DNA of 6,597 bases from the NCBI GenBank assembly GCA_900548135.1, contig URJC01000143.1, positions 1 to 6,597 of the forward strand, given 5' to 3'. This stretch comes from an uncultured Odoribacter sp. (GTDB lineage: Bacteria; Bacteroidota; Bacteroidia; Bacteroidales; Marinifilaceae). Under the pieces are notes generated by a model. It was given only the letters and a program-made list of their open reading frames with translations, was not told where the DNA came from and searched no databases. The translations under genes were made by a program, and so were the position numbers. Below, in pieces: positions 5,395-6,597 of the stretch (the first letter of the stretch is position 1; each line of letters starts with the position of its first letter).

Positions 5395-6597
5395 TCCTGA
5401 GCTTGCTGATGTTTTACTTCTTCCATGATTTTATTCAGGTCGATATGGCTTTTACGTGCCATTTCCTTCCCGCAGTTTTCATCAGCCTGATAAAAGCGGG
5501 CGATGGCACGGATGCGGATCTGTTCGGGGACATCGGCTGTCGCCGCGACAAAATTAGAAGTTAAACGGTCTTTTTCGTCGGTAGGTAACAATCGGTACAG
5601 ATCTCCGGGCTGGGTGTAATAATCATTGTCCTGGGGATAATGGTCTGCCGCCCCGTCCAGTTGTAAGGCAGGGTAATTGTAGCTGGTATCTGATACTGGT
5701 CCGTTAAAACTATTGGGCTCATAATTGACGCTTGCCCCTCCGTTTCCGTCGACACGCATATAGCCGTCCCGGTGATAATTGTTCACCGGGCAATGGGTAC
5801 GGTTGACCGGGATGCTGTCTGCATTTATTCCAAGACGGTAACGGTGGGCATCTCCATAGGCGAATAACCGTCCCTGAAGCATCTTGTCGGGAGAAAAGCC
5901 GATGCCGGGTATTGCATTGGCCGGATTGAAAGCTGCTTGTTCCACATCGGCAAAGTAATTCTCCGGATTACGGTTGAGCTCCATGATTCCAACTTCAATC
6001 AGGGGATAATCTTTATGGCTCCATACTTTTGTCAGGTCAAAAGGATTGAAGCGATAGATTTTTGCTTCTTCTTCCGGCATGATCTGGACACACATTTTCC
6101 AGCGCGGAAAATTACCTTTTTCGATGTTTTCGAACAGGTCCCGTTGGGAATGTTCCCGGTCTTTGGCAACAATTCGCTCTGCTTCTTCGTTGGTATAATT
6201 GGCTATGCCTTGTTGGGAAATCAGGTGAAATTTCACCCATACCCGTTCGTTACCGGCATTGTAAAAACTATAGGTATGGCTACCGAAACCATGCTGTTGC
6301 CGCATATTTTGGGGTAGGCCGCGGTCACTCATTAAAATCATGACCTGATGCAACGACTCAGGGGTAAGGCTCCAGAAATCCCACATGGCAGTATTGCTGC
6401 GTAAATTGGTTTTAGGATCCCGTTTCTGCGTGTGAATGAAGTCCGGAAATTTTAACGGGTCGCGGATAAAAAAGACAGGGGTGTTATTTCCAACCAGGTC
6501 CCAGTTACCTTCTTCTGTATAAAATTTTAAGGCAAATCCTCTTACGTCCCGTTCTGTGTCAGCTGCTCCCCGTTCTCCCGCAACAGTAGAAAAACGG
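5385..6597 (-). CDS. katA: Monofunctional heme catalase (clade 3), N-terminus cut by the window edge
   Basis: Catalase converts hydrogen peroxide to water and oxygen in the cytoplasm. The frame is open from the right edge (first full codon at 6596) to TAA 5385-5387, giving 403 visible residues; numbering here starts at that codon. Small-subunit catalases are about 480-500 residues, so roughly 75-90 are missing, including the distal heme histidine. Visible motifs are [17 protein letters not shown] (1-17), [10 protein letters not shown] (34-43) with the distal asparagine, GFGSHTYSF (103-111), NPFDLTKVW (184-192) and [14 protein letters not shown]. In the last, Tyr247 is the proximal heme ligand. 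The ATG at 6386 is internal, because clear catalase sequence continues upstream of it. The gene converges on mutY across a shared terminator. Its promoter, and any peroxide-responsive site, lies outside the window. Confidence 0.96.
   Translation of the reverse strand, partial: RFSTVAGERGAADTERDVRGFALKFYTEEGNWDLVGNNTPVFFIRDPLKFPDFIHTQKRDPKTNLRSNTAMWDFWSLTPESLHQVMILMSDRGLPQNMRQQHGFGSHTYSFYNAGNERVWVKFHLISQQGIANYTNEEAERIVAKDREHSQRDLFENIEKGNFPRWKMCVQIMPEEEAKIYRFNPFDLTKVWSHKDYPLIEVGIMELNRNPENYFADVEQAAFNPANAIPGIGFSPDKMLQGRLFAYGDAHRYRLGINADSIPVNRTHCPVNNYHRDGYMRVDGNGGASVNYEPNSFNGPVSDTSYNYPALQLDGAADHYPQDNDYYTQPGDLYRLLPTDEKDRLTSNFVAATADVPEQIRIRAIARFYQADENCGKEMARKSHIDLNKIMEEVKHQQAQENK

Noticed and set aside
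5937..6317. Plus-strand open frame of 126 codons opposite the catalase gene.
   Set aside because: It is antisense to strongly conserved catalase motifs, shows no domain pattern and is explained by codon bias on the other strand.
6290..6386. Catalase beginning at ATG 6386.
   Set aside because: The same frame stays open to the right edge and encodes conserved catalase sequence ([20 protein letters not shown]), so this methionine is internal.

Overview
The window looks like chromosomal DNA of a gut-type Bacteroidota, possibly an Odoribacter or Butyricimonas relative, though the genus is a guess. Three things support this: moderate GC (low-to-mid 40s by eye); start sites without a Shine-Dalgarno sequence but with A-rich leaders, plus promoter boxes of the Bacteroides TTG / TAnnTTTG type; and Bacteroidota-style proteins, namely a periplasmic thioredoxin-like protein with a DUF4369-like front half and a clade-3 catalase. 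I see no tRNA, rRNA, insertion sequence, CRISPR array or phage gene.

Left third (1-2500, minus strand): a two-gene operon read from a good promoter at 2467-2496. The first gene (1014-2351) encodes a 445-residue cytoplasmic protein with a YbjN/type III chaperone-like front domain, a helical middle, an acidic linker and a Gln/Met-rich tail ending in a SHOCT-like motif. The second gene starts 22 bp later (991). It encodes a trypsin-like (HtrA/Deg-type) protease without signal peptide or PDZ domain, followed by a zinc ribbon and then another YbjN-like domain. In this sequence the last domain is out of frame: the reading frame shifts near 229-245 and stops at 86, while the real-looking continuation runs in another frame to the left edge. 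This protease/partner pair is the least familiar content here and the best candidate for an undescribed system.

Middle (2500-5394, plus strand): after a divergent promoter region containing a 30-bp near-palindrome come a TlpA-like thiol-disulfide protein, a YbaK Cys-tRNA(Pro) deacylase overlapping it by 20 bp, and MutY adenine glycosylase 9 bp further on. They form a compact three-gene unit ended by a strong hairpin terminator.

Right (5385-6597, minus strand): a heme catalase converging on mutY and missing its N-terminus at the window edge. MutY (repair of A:8-oxoG mispairs), the TlpA-like protein (thiol redox) and catalase (peroxide removal) give this part a loose oxidative-stress theme. 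No gene-free stretch exceeds 300 bases; the longest, 2352-2606, holds the two divergent promoters, the dyad and a small leader hairpin.
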